From the NCBI GenBank assembly GCA_002410925.1, contig DHPR01000008.1, positions 1 through 40,287 on the forward strand: a stretch of DNA of 40,287 nucleotides, read 5' to 3'. Positions 6,839 through 16,015 of the stretch are shown here, piece by piece. Each line of letters opens with the position of its first letter. The first letter of the stretch is position 1. The position numbers and the translations under genes are program-made. Below the pieces are notes generated by a model. It was given only the letters and a program-made list of their open reading frames with translations, was not told the origin of the DNA and made no database searches. Source of the stretch: UBA5359 sp002410925 [NCBI: bacterium UBP13_UBA5359]. Its GTDB lineage: Bacteria; UBP13; UBA5359.

Positions 6839-8068
6839 ATGAAAGTTCTTCACACCTCTGATTGGCATATCGGGCGGACCCTGTACGGCCGAAAGCGTTA
6901 TGAGGAATTCGAGGCCTTTCTGAATTGGCTGGCAGAGACTATTCAGCAGGAACAGGTTGATGCTCTCTTGGTTGCCGGCGATATTTTCGATACCAGCACC
7001 CCAAGTAATCGGGCGCAGGAGCTTTATTACCAATTTTTAGGCTGTGTGGCAGCTTCTTCCTGCCGGCATGTAGTTCTGATTGCAGGAAATCACGATTCCC
7101 CTTCATTCCTGAATGCGCCCAGGGAGCTGCTCAAAGCGCTTCATGTTCATGTGATAGGCTCCATTCCTGAAAAGCGGGAAGATGAAGTTCTTCTTCTCAG
7201 AAGAGCAGATGGTTCTCCGGAGTTGATCGTTTGCGCCGTTCCATATCTGCGGGATCGGGATATACGGTCGGCTGAAGCAGGTGAGAGCGTTGAGGAGAAG
7301 GAGCGGAAGCTGGTAGAGGGTATTCGCCATCACTATGCAGAGGTGATTGCTCGGGCTGAGCAGAAACGTGCGGAGCTGGGCGCAGAGCTGCCCATTATAT
7401 CCATGGGGCATCTTTTTACCGCCGGAGGACAAACGGTAGATGGCGACGGCGTCCGGGAGCTGTATGTAGGCTCGCTGGCTCACCTTTCATCCGGGATATT
7501 TCCGGACAACCTGGATTATCTGGCTCTTGGTCATCTTCACATTCCACAGAGAGTAAATGCTTCTGAAACGATGCGTTATAGCGGCTCTCCTCTGCCTATG
7601 GGGTTTGGCGAGGCTAAAGATAAAAAAAGCCTTTGTCTGGTGGAGTTTAACGGTATTAAGCCCGTCGTCCGACTTATCCAGGTGCCTGTTTTTCAAAGGC
7701 TCGAGCGTATCAAGGGGAGTTGGAAAGAGCTCTCAGCCAGGCTGCTGGAGCTATCATCTGCCGGGTCTCGGGCCTGGCTTGAAATTATTTATGAAGATGA
7801 TGAAGTCATCGGCGATTTGCGCGAGCGCATCGATGCAACCCTTTCAGGATCGGAGATGGAGGTTCTGCGTGTAAAGAATAACCGGATCATTGACCGGGTT
7901 CTTAATCAAGCTCATGATAATGAGGTGCTGAATGAATTGAATGTAAATGATGTGTTCGAGCGTTGTCTGGCGCTTCATGAAGTGCCGAAAGAGCAATGGC
8001 CGGAATTGCTGCGTACCTATCAGGAGACCGTTATATCTCTATATGAAGATGACGCCGAGGCGGAGTAG
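6839..8068 (+). CDS. sbcD: Exonuclease SbcD, nuclease subunit
   Basis: 409 aa from ATG 6839 (SD GGAGAAGG 6826-6833); a TTG five codons earlier lies inside the SD and was not used. Seen: the Mre11-type metallophosphoesterase motifs in order, TSDWHIG (about residue 10), GDIFD (about 46), GNHDS (about 84), MGHLF and GHLHIPQ (the C-terminal metal ligands). A C-terminal capping domain follows. Role: the Mn-dependent nuclease of the SbcCD complex, which cleaves DNA hairpins and double-strand ends during repair and replication in the cytoplasm. It is 11 bp upstream of sbcC, and the two are surely co-transcribed. Length is normal for the family (about 400 aa). Confidence 0.95.
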   Translation: MKVLHTSDWHIGRTLYGRKRYEEFEAFLNWLAETIQQEQVDALLVAGDIFDTSTPSNRAQELYYQFLGCVAASSCRHVVLIAGNHDSPSFLNAPRELLKALHVHVIGSIPEKREDEVLLLRRADGSPELIVCAVPYLRDRDIRSAEAGESVEEKERKLVEGIRHHYAEVIARAEQKRAELGAELPIISMGHLFTAGGQTVDGDGVRELYVGSLAHLSSGIFPDNLDYLALGHLHIPQRVNASETMRYSGSPLPMGFGEAKDKKSLCLVEFNGIKPVVRLIQVPVFQRLERIKGSWKELSARLLELSSAGSRAWLEIIYEDDEVIGDLRERIDATLSGSEMEVLRVKNNRIIDRVLNQAHDNEVLNELNVNDVFERCLALHEVPKEQWPELLRTYQETVISLYEDDAEAE

Positions 8069-8079
8069 AGAGGCTGTCG

Positions 8080-11000
8080 ATGCGGATACTACAGGTAAGA
8101 TTCAAAAATCTTAATTCATTGGCCGGCGAATGGGAAATTGACTTTATGCATCCCTCCTTCACTGCCGACGGAATTTTTGCCATTACCGGCCCTACCGGCG
8201 CCGGCAAGAGCACCATTCTCGATGCTCTCTGCCTGGCTCTCTACGGCCGCACGCCTCGTCTCCATAAAGTTACCAAAAGCGGCAATGAAATCATGTCTCG
8301 ACAAACCGGAGAGTGCTATGCCGAAGTAATATTTGAAACTCAGACCGGCCGTTATCGCTGCCATTGGAGTCAACGCCGGGCGCATAAGAAGCCTGATGGA
8401 GAGTTGCAGTCTCCAAAGCATGAAATGGCCGATGATGCTTCCGGGCGAATTTTTGAGGCTAAAATTCGGGGCGTGGCCGAGCAGATTGAAGCGGTTACCG
8501 GTATGGATTTTGATCAATTTACCCGCTCTATGCTTCTTGCTCAGGGGGGCTTTGCTGCCTTTCTGCAGGCGGCTCCTGATGAACGGGCACCGATCCTGGA
8601 GCAAATAACCGGAACGGAGATTTACAGCAAGATCTCCGTTCGCGTTCATGAACGTCGTTTCGATGAGCGTAAAAAGCTCGATATGCTGCAGGCGGAGCTG
8701 GCCGGTATGCAGCTTCTGGGCGAGGATGAAGAGCTGCAGCTCAATACTGGCCTGGAGCAAAAGATCCGACAGGATGAAGAGCTGAATGAGCAGATCTCCA
8801 TGAAGAACCGGGCGATTGCCTGGCTTGGCGGCATAATCCGGCTTGAAGCGGAGATAAGGGAGCTCCAATTGCAAAAGCAAGCTTGGCAGTCTCGCCAAGA
8901 TGCCTTTGCTCCTGAACAGGGAAGGCTTGGACGAGCTATTCAGGCTCTGGAACTGGCGGGTGAATATGCCGGGCTGATATCTATCCGGCAAGAGCAAGAG
9001 AACGATCGGCACGATCATAAGGAGTGCCTGGAAATATTTTCCGGTTGCGAGAGGGATGTAAAGCAGGCCAAAGAGGCTATGAAAGAGGTTTCCGGGCGAC
9101 TCGGCGCCGTAAAGGCAAAGCAGAAAGAGGCATTGCCTGTAATTCGCAAAGTGTTGGAACTCGATTTGAAAATCCGTGCAAAGGAGGACCCTGTCAAGGC
9201 TGCCGAAGAGGCTATAGCGGAGCAGCAAAGCTCTCTTGACAGGCTTCGTTCCGGGCAGAATAAAGATTGCGCTGATTTGGAAGATAAGCAAAAAGATTTT
9301 GCAGAGTTGCTGAAGAAACTTGGCGAAACAAAGGCGGATGAAGGCCTGGTTGAGTATCTGGCAGGGATCGGTGAAAAAGCAGATGCCTTGAAAAATCTTC
9401 ACAGGCAGCATAACGACACAATAGAAGAGATCAATAAGGCGGAGGGCCAGGCGGCCAGGGCCAAGCAGCTGTGGAAAGAAGAAGCCGGCAATCTGGAAAA
9501 AGAAGAGCGTGCTCTTCTTTCAAGGCGGAAGGAGCTGGCACAAAAGCAGGAGGAGCTCAGGCATATTCTGCAAGATAGAGAGCTGTCAAGCTGGCATGAT
9601 AGCGTATCATCTCTGGCGGCACAGAACGTTCTTATCGATAAAGGCAATGAGGCGGCGCAGATTCTTGTAAAATCAAGAGAGGCCATTGATAAGCTTACGA
9701 AAGACCGAGAGGCTCTCAATAATAAAAAGTCGTTTATCGAGGAGCAGCACCGGGCGCTCGCCGAAAAAAAGGGCTTGCAGGCGAGGGAGCTAAGTCTGCT
9801 GGAAAGAGAGCTCTTCTTGCTTAAGAAAATTGAGGATTTCAAAGAGGCTCGGCGGCAACTGCAGGATGGCAGGTATTGTCCTCTATGCGGCTCCAGGGAG
9901 CATCCCTTTGCCGAAGGTAATATTCCTGTTCCTGATGAGATGGAGCAGCAGCTTGGCACGGCAAGGGCGGACTTGGAAAGAACGAATGAGGCAATTGCTG
10001 AATTAATGGTCACGCAGGCTGAGGTGAATAAGGATATCGAGCAAGCTTTGGCCGGCCAAAGGGAATGCTCTGAGAAAGCCTTTGAAGCAGAGCTTTTGAT
10101 TGCTCGGATCTGCTCAGAGCTCTTTCTCGATGCAGCTGCTATCGATCCCGGTGAGAAATTGAAGCAGCTTCGGATTGAGAATGAGAAGGAACTGAAACAT
10201 GCCGTCGGGATTGTGCAAGGCGTTGAAGGCATGGAGAAGAAAATAAATGAATTGCGTGAAGCTCTGGATAAGGCTAAAGAAGAGGTTACCAAGGCGGAAC
10301 ATAAGACTCAGACAGCCTTGCACGGGATGGATTCTGTCGCGCAGCTGCTGGAGCGGCTGAGAAAGGAAGCAAAGAGACTCCTTTCCCAGCAAGAGGAATC
10401 CGTGAATATATTGCAGCGGGATATTTCGGGTTACGGAGTGCAGATAACATCGCTGGATAGCCTGGACTATATTCAGGAGCAGCTGACAGCCAGGCGTGAT
10501 CAATGGGTATTGCGCCGGCAGCAAAAAATGGAGCTTGAGCAGAAGATCGGTGCTCTGGATATGCGGACACGTCATCAGGCAGAGCTGATGCGGGGGAGCG
10601 AGGCTGAAATAAGGAAGCAACGGGAACTGCTGGATACTATGCTTCGTGAACAGGAGAGCTTGCGCAGGGAGAGATATGAGGTATTCGGCGATAGGAACCC
10701 TGAAGCGGAGGAAGAACGCCTTGCCAAAGCTGTTGAGGCTGCAGAGAAGGAATTGGAGACGGCTCGTCAGGAAGTTGAAGCAAGAACCCGGACATTCAGC
10801 GAGCTGAAATCCAAAATTGAGGAGCTGGAAAAGTCTATAGACAAAAGGGATGCCAAATTGAAGCCGGCTGAAGAAGCCTTTCAAAAGCGGCTTGAGGGGC
10901 TGGGCTTTATAGATGAAGAAGACTTTGCAGCCGCATCTTTGCCGGAGGAGGAGCGCAACGCCCTGGCGCAGAAGGCTCGGGCACTTGCTGATGAGAAAAC

Positions 11001-11760
11001 CGAGCTGCTCTCCGAGGAGCGGGGCAAGATAGAGCTGTTGGAAGGAGAACGGCAAAAAGGAATTACCGACCGGTCGCAAGAGGAGCTTGATCGGGCTCTG
11101 ATTAAACTGGTCGCCGACCAGAAGGAGCTTCAACAGGACATTGGCGGCATCCGGCAGAGACTCAAAGATAATGAAAAGCTGAAGGAAGAGCAGCAGGGCA
11201 GATTACGGGCTATCAAGCTGCAACAGAGAGAGTGCTCACGGTGGGATTTGCTGCATGAAATAATCGGTTCGGCCGATGGCAAAAAATACCGTAATTTCGT
11301 TCAGGGCTTGACTCTTGAGATGGTGACCTCTTATGCCAACCGGCAGCTGCAGAAGATGACCGATCGCTATCTGCTGATTCGGGATGAGACCCAACCTTTG
11401 GAGCTCGATGTTATCGATAATTATCAGGCAGGAGAGATCCGGTCCACCAAGAATCTCTCCGGTGGCGAGAGCTTCATTGTCAGCCTCTCATTGGCGCTTG
11501 GCCTCTCTCACATGGCCGGTAAAAATATTCGAGTCGATTCTCTATTCCTGGATGAGGGCTTCGGCATGCTGGATGAAGAAGCCTTGGACACGGCGCTTGA
11601 AACTCTCGCCGGCCTGCAGCAGGATGGCAAATTAATCGGTATGATTTCACATGTGCCGGCTCTCAAAGAGCGTATCGGCACTCAAATCCAGGTTATTCCT
11701 CAAACGGGAGGAAGAAGCAGGATTTCAGGCCCGGGGTGCAGGAAGTGCCCGGTCGATTGA
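8080..11760 (+). CDS. sbcC: Exonuclease SbcC, SMC-like ATPase subunit
   Basis: 1226 aa. Seen: an N-terminal Rad50/SbcC ATPase half with Walker A GPTGAGKST (residues 37-45) and a Q-loop region FTRSMLLAQGGFAAFLQA. Two long coiled coils, rich in Glu/Lys/Gln, flank a zinc hook CPLCGSREHP (C600, C603). The C-terminal half has the signature NLSGGESFIVSLSLAL and Walker B SLFLDEGFGMLDE. Role: ATP-driven clamp and dimer-bridging arm of SbcCD. Length matches the usual 1000-1250 aa. The short basic tail after the ATPase core is not conserved. A 165-bp gap follows, containing a small GC-rich inverted repeat near 11793-11812 (CGGGG...CCCCG) without a U-tract, and no gene. Confidence 0.95.
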   Translation: MRILQVRFKNLNSLAGEWEIDFMHPSFTADGIFAITGPTGAGKSTILDALCLALYGRTPRLHKVTKSGNEIMSRQTGECYAEVIFETQTGRYRCHWSQRRAHKKPDGELQSPKHEMADDASGRIFEAKIRGVAEQIEAVTGMDFDQFTRSMLLAQGGFAAFLQAAPDERAPILEQITGTEIYSKISVRVHERRFDERKKLDMLQAELAGMQLLGEDEELQLNTGLEQKIRQDEELNEQISMKNRAIAWLGGIIRLEAEIRELQLQKQAWQSRQDAFAPEQGRLGRAIQALELAGEYAGLISIRQEQENDRHDHKECLEIFSGCERDVKQAKEAMKEVSGRLGAVKAKQKEALPVIRKVLELDLKIRAKEDPVKAAEEAIAEQQSSLDRLRSGQNKDCADLEDKQKDFAELLKKLGETKADEGLVEYLAGIGEKADALKNLHRQHNDTIEEINKAEGQAARAKQLWKEEAGNLEKEERALLSRRKELAQKQEELRHILQDRELSSWHDSVSSLAAQNVLIDKGNEAAQILVKSREAIDKLTKDREALNNKKSFIEEQHRALAEKKGLQARELSLLERELFLLKKIEDFKEARRQLQDGRYCPLCGSREHPFAEGNIPVPDEMEQQLGTARADLERTNEAIAELMVTQAEVNKDIEQALAGQRECSEKAFEAELLIARICSELFLDAAAIDPGEKLKQLRIENEKELKHAVGIVQGVEGMEKKINELREALDKAKEEVTKAEHKTQTALHGMDSVAQLLERLRKEAKRLLSQQEESVNILQRDISGYGVQITSLDSLDYIQEQLTARRDQWVLRRQQKMELEQKIGALDMRTRHQAELMRGSEAEIRKQRELLDTMLREQESLRRERYEVFGDRNPEAEEERLAKAVEAAEKELETARQEVEARTRTFSELKSKIEELEKSIDKRDAKLKPAEEAFQKRLEGLGFIDEEDFAAASLPEEERNALAQKARALADEKTELLSEERGKIELLEGERQKGITDRSQEELDRALIKLVADQKELQQDIGGIRQRLKDNEKLKEEQQGRLRAIKLQQRECSRWDLLHEIIGSADGKKYRNFVQGLTLEMVTSYANRQLQKMTDRYLLIRDETQPLELDVIDNYQAGEIRSTKNLSGGESFIVSLSLALGLSHMAGKNIRVDSLFLDEGFGMLDEEALDTALETLAGLQQDGKLIGMISHVPALKERIGTQIQVIPQTGGRSRISGPGCRKCPVD

Positions 11761-11925
11761 TACTCCTCGCATATGGTATCCATTTCAGCCTACCGGGGGC
11801 TTGACTCCCCGCCTTTGCCGTGTTACTATTCTTAAATTGGTGTTACAACGCATCGGAGAGTATTTGCAGAACAATTTGATAGAATGCAGGAAGATCGTGT
11901 TAACGATTATGCGCAGGAGGATAAA

Positions 11926-12699
11926 ATGATATCAAAACCGCATATACGACGGCAGAACGAGAGGATATCGGGGCTTTGTGAATATGGCAGGGTGCGTAGA
12001 AGGGGGTTGCCGGGCAGGGGCTTTACGCTGATCGAACTTTTGGTAACAATAGCGATCATATCTATACTGGCTGCTATCCTCTTTCCTGTCCTGGCGCAGG
12101 CCAGGGATAAGGCCAGGGCGGCTACCTGCCAGAGCAACTTGAAGCAGCTTGGATTGGCGTTTGAAATGTACTCTATGGATTATGATGAGACTTATCCTTG
12201 CAATCCGCAGTGGAAGGGACGTCTGGATTCTTATGTGAAAAACAAGGAGATTTACAAATGCCCGAATCGAACGGAGTTCCCATGGCATTATGGACAAGGT
12301 TATAATGTCGGCTGTGCTTCGGCCAGCCCGGCCGTGCCTGGCTTTGCAGGGGCAAGCGCGGCGGCTGTCGTCAATCCTGCCGATAAGATATTGGTGGCTG
12401 AATGGGGCGCTCCTGCTACCGGAGTGGGCGGTTGCAATGCCGGACCTCCCTGTGGCCCCACCGGCTTGCTGGGCGGAGGTTCCACCAGTCACTGGGCTGT
12501 CTGCCGGACGCATTCCGGCGGCTCCAATCTGCTTTTCGGCGACGGACATGTGGCCTGGCTTAAGCCGGATATCTATCATAGCAATACCGACCATATCGAT
12601 AATAACGGCCAGCCTGTCGTCTCCGGCGGCGGGGAAGCGGTGGCTGTGCCGGAGAGCACCTGGCGTAAATACTGGGATACGAGTTACGGAGGAATATAG
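11926..12699 (+). CDS. Prepilin-type pseudopilin with H-x9-DG motif
   Basis: 257 aa from ATG 11926 (perfect SD AGGAGG 11915-11920). Seen: an unusually long, positively charged leader of about 32 residues, the prepilin peptidase site and hydrophobic helix ([21 protein letters not shown]), then [20 protein letters not shown] and [10 protein letters not shown]. The C-terminus has [12 protein letters not shown], the H-x9-DG motif. Family knowledge: such proteins are secreted pseudopilins, hugely expanded in Planctomycetes and Armatimonadota, of unknown individual role. It carries six or more cysteines after the helix, possibly disulphide-bonded outside the cytoplasm. It lies only 3 bp before the metal-binding protein gene, an unusual pairing that suggests shared transcription. 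A second relative is at 38571. Confidence 0.85.
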   Translation: MISKPHIRRQNERISGLCEYGRVRRRGLPGRGFTLIELLVTIAIISILAAILFPVLAQARDKARAATCQSNLKQLGLAFEMYSMDYDETYPCNPQWKGRLDSYVKNKEIYKCPNRTEFPWHYGQGYNVGCASASPAVPGFAGASAAAVVNPADKILVAEWGAPATGVGGCNAGPPCGPTGLLGGGSTSHWAVCRTHSGGSNLLFGDGHVAWLKPDIYHSNTDHIDNNGQPVVSGGGEAVAVPESTWRKYWDTSYGGI

Positions 12700-12702
12700 G
12701 GT

Positions 12703-13551
12703 ATGAAGCGCATCAGAGCTGCACTGGGGATAGCAGCGGCACTCTTCCTGTTGACCGTAATCTTTATCCGATTTGAAGAACGGGCGGCCGGGCTTAACGT
12801 AACGGCTACCACTACCATGATGCGGGCGGCCATCAACGATATAGGTGGAGAACGAGTAAAAGTGAACGTGCTTATCCCGGGAGGGAGTTGCCCCGGGCAC
12901 TATGATATCAGGCCGGGCGATATCCGGACACTGAAGCAAAGTGCCCTCTTCTTTACGCACGATTATGAGGGATTCGTGCCGCGCTTGTGCGCTGCCGCAA
13001 AGCTACCGGAATCACGGGTGATGCGGATACCGGTGTCAGAGAACTGGCAATTGCCGGATGTATATGTCAGGGCAGCGCAGGCGGTTGCCGCCGCTCTATC
13101 CAAAGTGGATGCTGCCGGGCGCTCGGAGTATCTGCAACATTTGAAAGCGGTGCAAGATAAAGCCGGCGCTGTTGAGGCCGAAATTCGCAAGCAGGCCCAA
13201 AGAGAGGATTTTGGCAGCGTCGCTGTAATCTGCTCCGAGCAACAGGCTGCTGTGCTGCGCTGGATGGGGTTCAAAGTAGCGGCCGTCTACGGCAGGCCGG
13301 AGGAGTTTACACCGTCGGGAATGCACCATCTTGTCAGGATGGGTAAGGATAAAAAGGTTGAACTGGTGGTTGATAATCTGCAAAGCGGGCCTGCCGCCGG
13401 TAGAGAATTGGCTCGGGAGCTCGGAGCCCGGCATCTTCTTCTATCCAATTTTCCGGACGGCTTTGATAATACCGAGACATGGGAGAGGACTGTGCTGGAG
13501 AATATGAAGCGCATCGTGACGGCGCTGGGCGGGCGCAAAGATGGGAAATGA
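12703..13551 (+). CDS. Metal ABC transporter substrate-binding protein (ZnuA/TroA family)
   Basis: 282 aa. Seen: an N-terminal hydrophobic segment (IRAALGIAAALFLLTVIFI) acting as signal peptide or anchor, then TATTTMMRAAINDIGGERV, the family's opening strand, and PGGSCPGHYDIRP with one metal-binding His. A long linking helix follows, then a C-terminal lobe (KVELVVDNLQSGPAAGREL). It binds a divalent metal (Zn, Mn or similar) outside the inner membrane and delivers it to the permease. It is divergent: the second His and the HxAFxYF motif of typical ZnuA are not evident, so the metal cannot be named. It overlaps the ATPase gene by 11 bp, forming an ABC operon. The start is supported by GGAGGAAT. 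Confidence 0.8.
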   Translation: MKRIRAALGIAAALFLLTVIFIRFEERAAGLNVTATTTMMRAAINDIGGERVKVNVLIPGGSCPGHYDIRPGDIRTLKQSALFFTHDYEGFVPRLCAAAKLPESRVMRIPVSENWQLPDVYVRAAQAVAAALSKVDAAGRSEYLQHLKAVQDKAGAVEAEIRKQAQREDFGSVAVICSEQQAAVLRWMGFKVAAVYGRPEEFTPSGMHHLVRMGKDKKVELVVDNLQSGPAAGRELARELGARHLLLSNFPDGFDNTETWERTVLENMKRIVTALGGRKDGK

Positions 13552-14272
13552 TGCTTACAGCATTTTGATAAAGGATATCTGCACGGCATATCACGGTTTG
13601 CCGGTGTTGGAGAGCTTCTCACTGCAGGTGCCGGAGGGGGAACTGCTGGGAGTGTTCGGGCCGAACGGAACGGGTAAGAGCACGCTAATAAAGGTCTGTC
13701 TGGGTTTGGTGCCGGTGGCATCGGGCGAAGTAAGGATATCCGGTTACAGGATGAGCAGAGAGGGCATATCCTTTATTAGAAAATTGACCGCTTATGTGCC
13801 ACAGAGCTTTGATGTCGACAGACGAATGCCGGTGACGGCCGGAGAAGTAGTGATGATGGGGCGTTTCGGCCGGATGGGCCTTTTCAATCGGATTGGCCCG
13901 GGCGATCAAGCCGCCGCCGACGATGCGCTGAATATGCTTGGCGTTAAGCATCTGGCCGGGCGGACTTTCGGCAGGCTTTCCGGTGGTGAAAAACAGCGGG
14001 TGATCGTTGCACGTGCTCTGGCGCAGGAGCCGAAAATATTATTGATGGATGAGCCTACTAATTCGCTCGATTGGGAGTCAAAGAAAAGGATATGCTCTCT
14101 GATACGCGAAGTACATGTGGAGCGAAAGCTGACCACTCTCATCGTGTCGCATGATATTGATCTGCTGGCCGATACATGTGATCGTATCATGCTGATGGAG
14201 CGGGGACATATTATCGGTGCAAGGGATCCATCGGAGTTCAGACACTGTTGCCGCGGGCAGAGGCATTCTTGA
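13541..14272 (+). CDS. Metal ABC transporter ATP-binding protein (ZnuC family)
   Basis: 243 aa. Seen: Walker A GPNGTGKST (about residues 38-46), Q-loop YVPQSFDVDRRMPV, signature RLSGGEKQRVIVARAL, Walker B ILLMDEPTNSLD and the H-loop VSHDID. The Y-V-P-Q-x-F-x-V-D and MGRFGRMG elements are those of the ZnuC/MntB-type metal importers. Role: the cytoplasmic ATPase energising metal uptake with the flanking binding protein and permease. The ATG at 13541 lies inside the end of the preceding gene, indicating translational coupling. Confidence 0.9.
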   Translation: MGNDAYSILIKDICTAYHGLPVLESFSLQVPEGELLGVFGPNGTGKSTLIKVCLGLVPVASGEVRISGYRMSREGISFIRKLTAYVPQSFDVDRRMPVTAGEVVMMGRFGRMGLFNRIGPGDQAAADDALNMLGVKHLAGRTFGRLSGGEKQRVIVARALAQEPKILLMDEPTNSLDWESKKRICSLIREVHVERKLTTLIVSHDIDLLADTCDRIMLMERGHIIGARDPSEFRHCCRGQRHS

Positions 14273-14308
14273 TGTATAATAGAAATTGATGAAAGAGAAA
14301 GGATCCGA

Positions 14309-15259
14309 TTGACGGTGCTGGAACTGCTTCAGGACGATTTTATGCGGCATGCTATTCTGGCTACTTTTCTGGCCGGGGTGACCTGCTCCTGCGTGGGGGT
14401 GCTTGTAGTTACCATGCGAATTTCCTTTATAGGCGTCTGCATGTCGCATGCAGCCTTTGCCGGAGCGCTTCTGGGGATTATCCTGGGTTTAAATCCTACA
14501 GTTGTGGCCCTGATATTTACTCTTCTTGCGGCTGCCGCACTCGGCCCGCTTGCTGATAGGGGTAATTTTAGTCCGGATACTTCACTGGGCATAATTTTCT
14601 CTTCTACCCTTGGAATAGCCTTTCTGCTGCTCAGCCTTGTGCCCGGTCCCAAGACCGAGGCCTTAGGATTGCTATGGGGCAATGTTCTTACGGTTGGAAA
14701 AATAGATATTATTATCCTGGCTGCGGTCGCGTTGGCCATAATCGTGCTGTTGAGGCTGTTTTTTAAAGAGGTTCAAACGGTGGTTTTTAACCGGGAGATG
14801 GCTCTGGCTTCCGGCATTCCGGCCACTGCCGTATTCTACGGTATCCTTATCTGCAGCGGGCTGACGACAGTGGCCTCTCTTAATGCCATCGGCGGACTGC
14901 TGGTGTTCAGTTTAATCATCAATCCCGCCGCTGCCGCCTATCAAATAGCTTCTGATCTGCGCAGCATGTTTTTTATATCCGCCTTGTTCGGAGTGCTGTC
15001 GGGATGGGGTGGCCTATGGCTTTCATATCTGCTCAACTTACCCAGCGGAGCACTGATTATTCTATGCTCGACACTGCTCTTTTTTGGTGCGGTCGCCTTT
15101 TCATCTAAAAAGCGTTCGTGGCCTGCAAAAGCTGTGAGCGACGAGCCGAGATCTGAAATTTGTCAAGGAGGCAAGCTTAACCCTGAAGCAGGCTTGCAGG
15201 GCAAGCCTGAAAACGATAGCCGGCAACCGTGTTCTAAGAGCGCATTAATGGAGGAGTGA
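14309..15259 (+). CDS. Metal ABC transporter permease (ZnuB family)
   Basis: 316 aa from TTG 14309 (SD GAGAAAGGA). Seen: about eight hydrophobic helices and the ABC-3 family features FIGVCMSHAAFAGALLG near residue 45 and the late motif GGLLVFSLIINPAAAAYQIA. Role: the inner-membrane channel of the Zn/Mn-type importer encoded with the two preceding genes. A hydrophilic tail of about 45 residues after the last helix is not typical. The stop is 3 bp before the methyltransferase start, so the operon extends into that gene. Confidence 0.85.
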   Translation: MTVLELLQDDFMRHAILATFLAGVTCSCVGVLVVTMRISFIGVCMSHAAFAGALLGIILGLNPTVVALIFTLLAAAALGPLADRGNFSPDTSLGIIFSSTLGIAFLLLSLVPGPKTEALGLLWGNVLTVGKIDIIILAAVALAIIVLLRLFFKEVQTVVFNREMALASGIPATAVFYGILICSGLTTVASLNAIGGLLVFSLIINPAAAAYQIASDLRSMFFISALFGVLSGWGGLWLSYLLNLPSGALIILCSTLLFFGAVAFSSKKRSWPAKAVSDEPRSEICQGGKLNPEAGLQGKPENDSRQPCSKSALMEE

Positions 15260-15262
15260 CAA

Positions 15263-15868
15263 TTGAAGCATAGTAAATTTTTCGATAATCTGGCTGAGAA
15301 ATGGGATGCCATGGAGCGGGAAGATATAGGGCGGCGTCTGTCCAGAGTGGTGGCGGAGGCGGCTGTTCATCCCGGACAGCATATTCTGGATGTAGGTACG
15401 GGAACGGGTGTTCTTATACCTTATTTGCTGGAAGCTATGCAGGAGGAGGGGCATATCCTGGCGATAGATATATCTTCAGGTATGCTGGAGGTGGCCGGCC
15501 GCAAAGCCTTTCCTGCCAATGTCGATTTTTTGCAGGCAGATATAGCGGAGAGCGGATTGCCGGAGAACCGATATGACCGGATATTCTGCAATGCGGTTTT
15601 TCCGCACTTTACCGATAAATCGAAGGCTCTATCGGAGATACGGCGTTTGCTGAAGCCTGGCGGAAGGCTGGTAATTTCACATCCCATCGGCCGGGAGGCG
15701 GTAAACAGCTTGCATCAGGGTGCCGGCGGGGTGGTAGCGGAGGATAGGGTGCCGTCGGCGCAGGTGATGATCTCTCTGCTTGAGGCGGCAGGAATGATTG
15801 ATGTACTGGTTGTCGATGAACCGAATTTTCATCTGGTGCTTGGTGATAAAGCGGTCGCCGGCAGTTAA
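15263..15868 (+). CDS. Class I SAM-dependent methyltransferase
   Basis: 201 aa from TTG 15263 (SD GGAGGAG). Seen: motif I ILDVGTGTGVLIPYL (about residues 41-55), acidic loop LAIDISSGML, motif FLQADIAESGLP, motif IV FCNAVFPHF and LLKPGGRLVISHP, the usual Methyltransf_11/UbiE-like Rossmann fold. The substrate is unknown. It is co-oriented and immediately adjacent to the metal importer genes. The link may be to metal or metalloid handling, but nothing in the sequence proves it. Confidence 0.8.
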   Translation: MKHSKFFDNLAEKWDAMEREDIGRRLSRVVAEAAVHPGQHILDVGTGTGVLIPYLLEAMQEEGHILAIDISSGMLEVAGRKAFPANVDFLQADIAESGLPENRYDRIFCNAVFPHFTDKSKALSEIRRLLKPGGRLVISHPIGREAVNSLHQGAGGVVAEDRVPSAQVMISLLEAAGMIDVLVVDEPNFHLVLGDKAVAGS

Positions 15869-15874
15869 CGGCGT

Positions 15875-15903
15875 TTGCTCCTTGCATCTATTTACGCTAT
15901 AAT
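15875..15903 (+). promoter_or_regulatory. Candidate promoter of the hyf-like operon
   Basis: TTGCTC (15875-15880), a 17-bp spacer and an exact TATAAT (15898-15903). The implied start near 15910 gives a leader of about 105 nt containing the hairpin described next. Confidence 0.5.
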
Positions 15904-15962
15904 AAACGTTGTTCGGGTGTGCAAACTTAAAACACTCTAAACGACAGGACGTGCAAGTAGTC

Positions 15963-16010
15963 GCCTATCCATTGTACGGGGCGAGTTATCGCTTGTATGT
16001 TGGGATAGGT
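15963..16010 (+). promoter_or_regulatory. Nested hairpin covering the hyfB ribosome-binding site
   Basis: CCTATCC (15964-15970) is complementary to GGATAGG (16003-16009), with an extra G-U pair outside. Between them is an inner hairpin, GCGA-GTTA-TCGC (15981-15992), extended by two G-U pairs. GGATAGG is the purine-rich sequence just before ATG 16016, so the outer stem would hide it from the ribosome. It matches no riboswitch class I recognise. Confidence 0.4.
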
Positions 16011-16015
16011 AAGGT

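Noticed and set aside
8116-9411. Long minus-strand open frame opposite sbcC
   Set aside because: Antisense shadow of the SbcC ATPase head and coiled coil; no motif, no SD.
11793-11812. Terminator after sbcC
   Set aside because: The CGGGG/CCCCG repeat has a short stem and no U-run.
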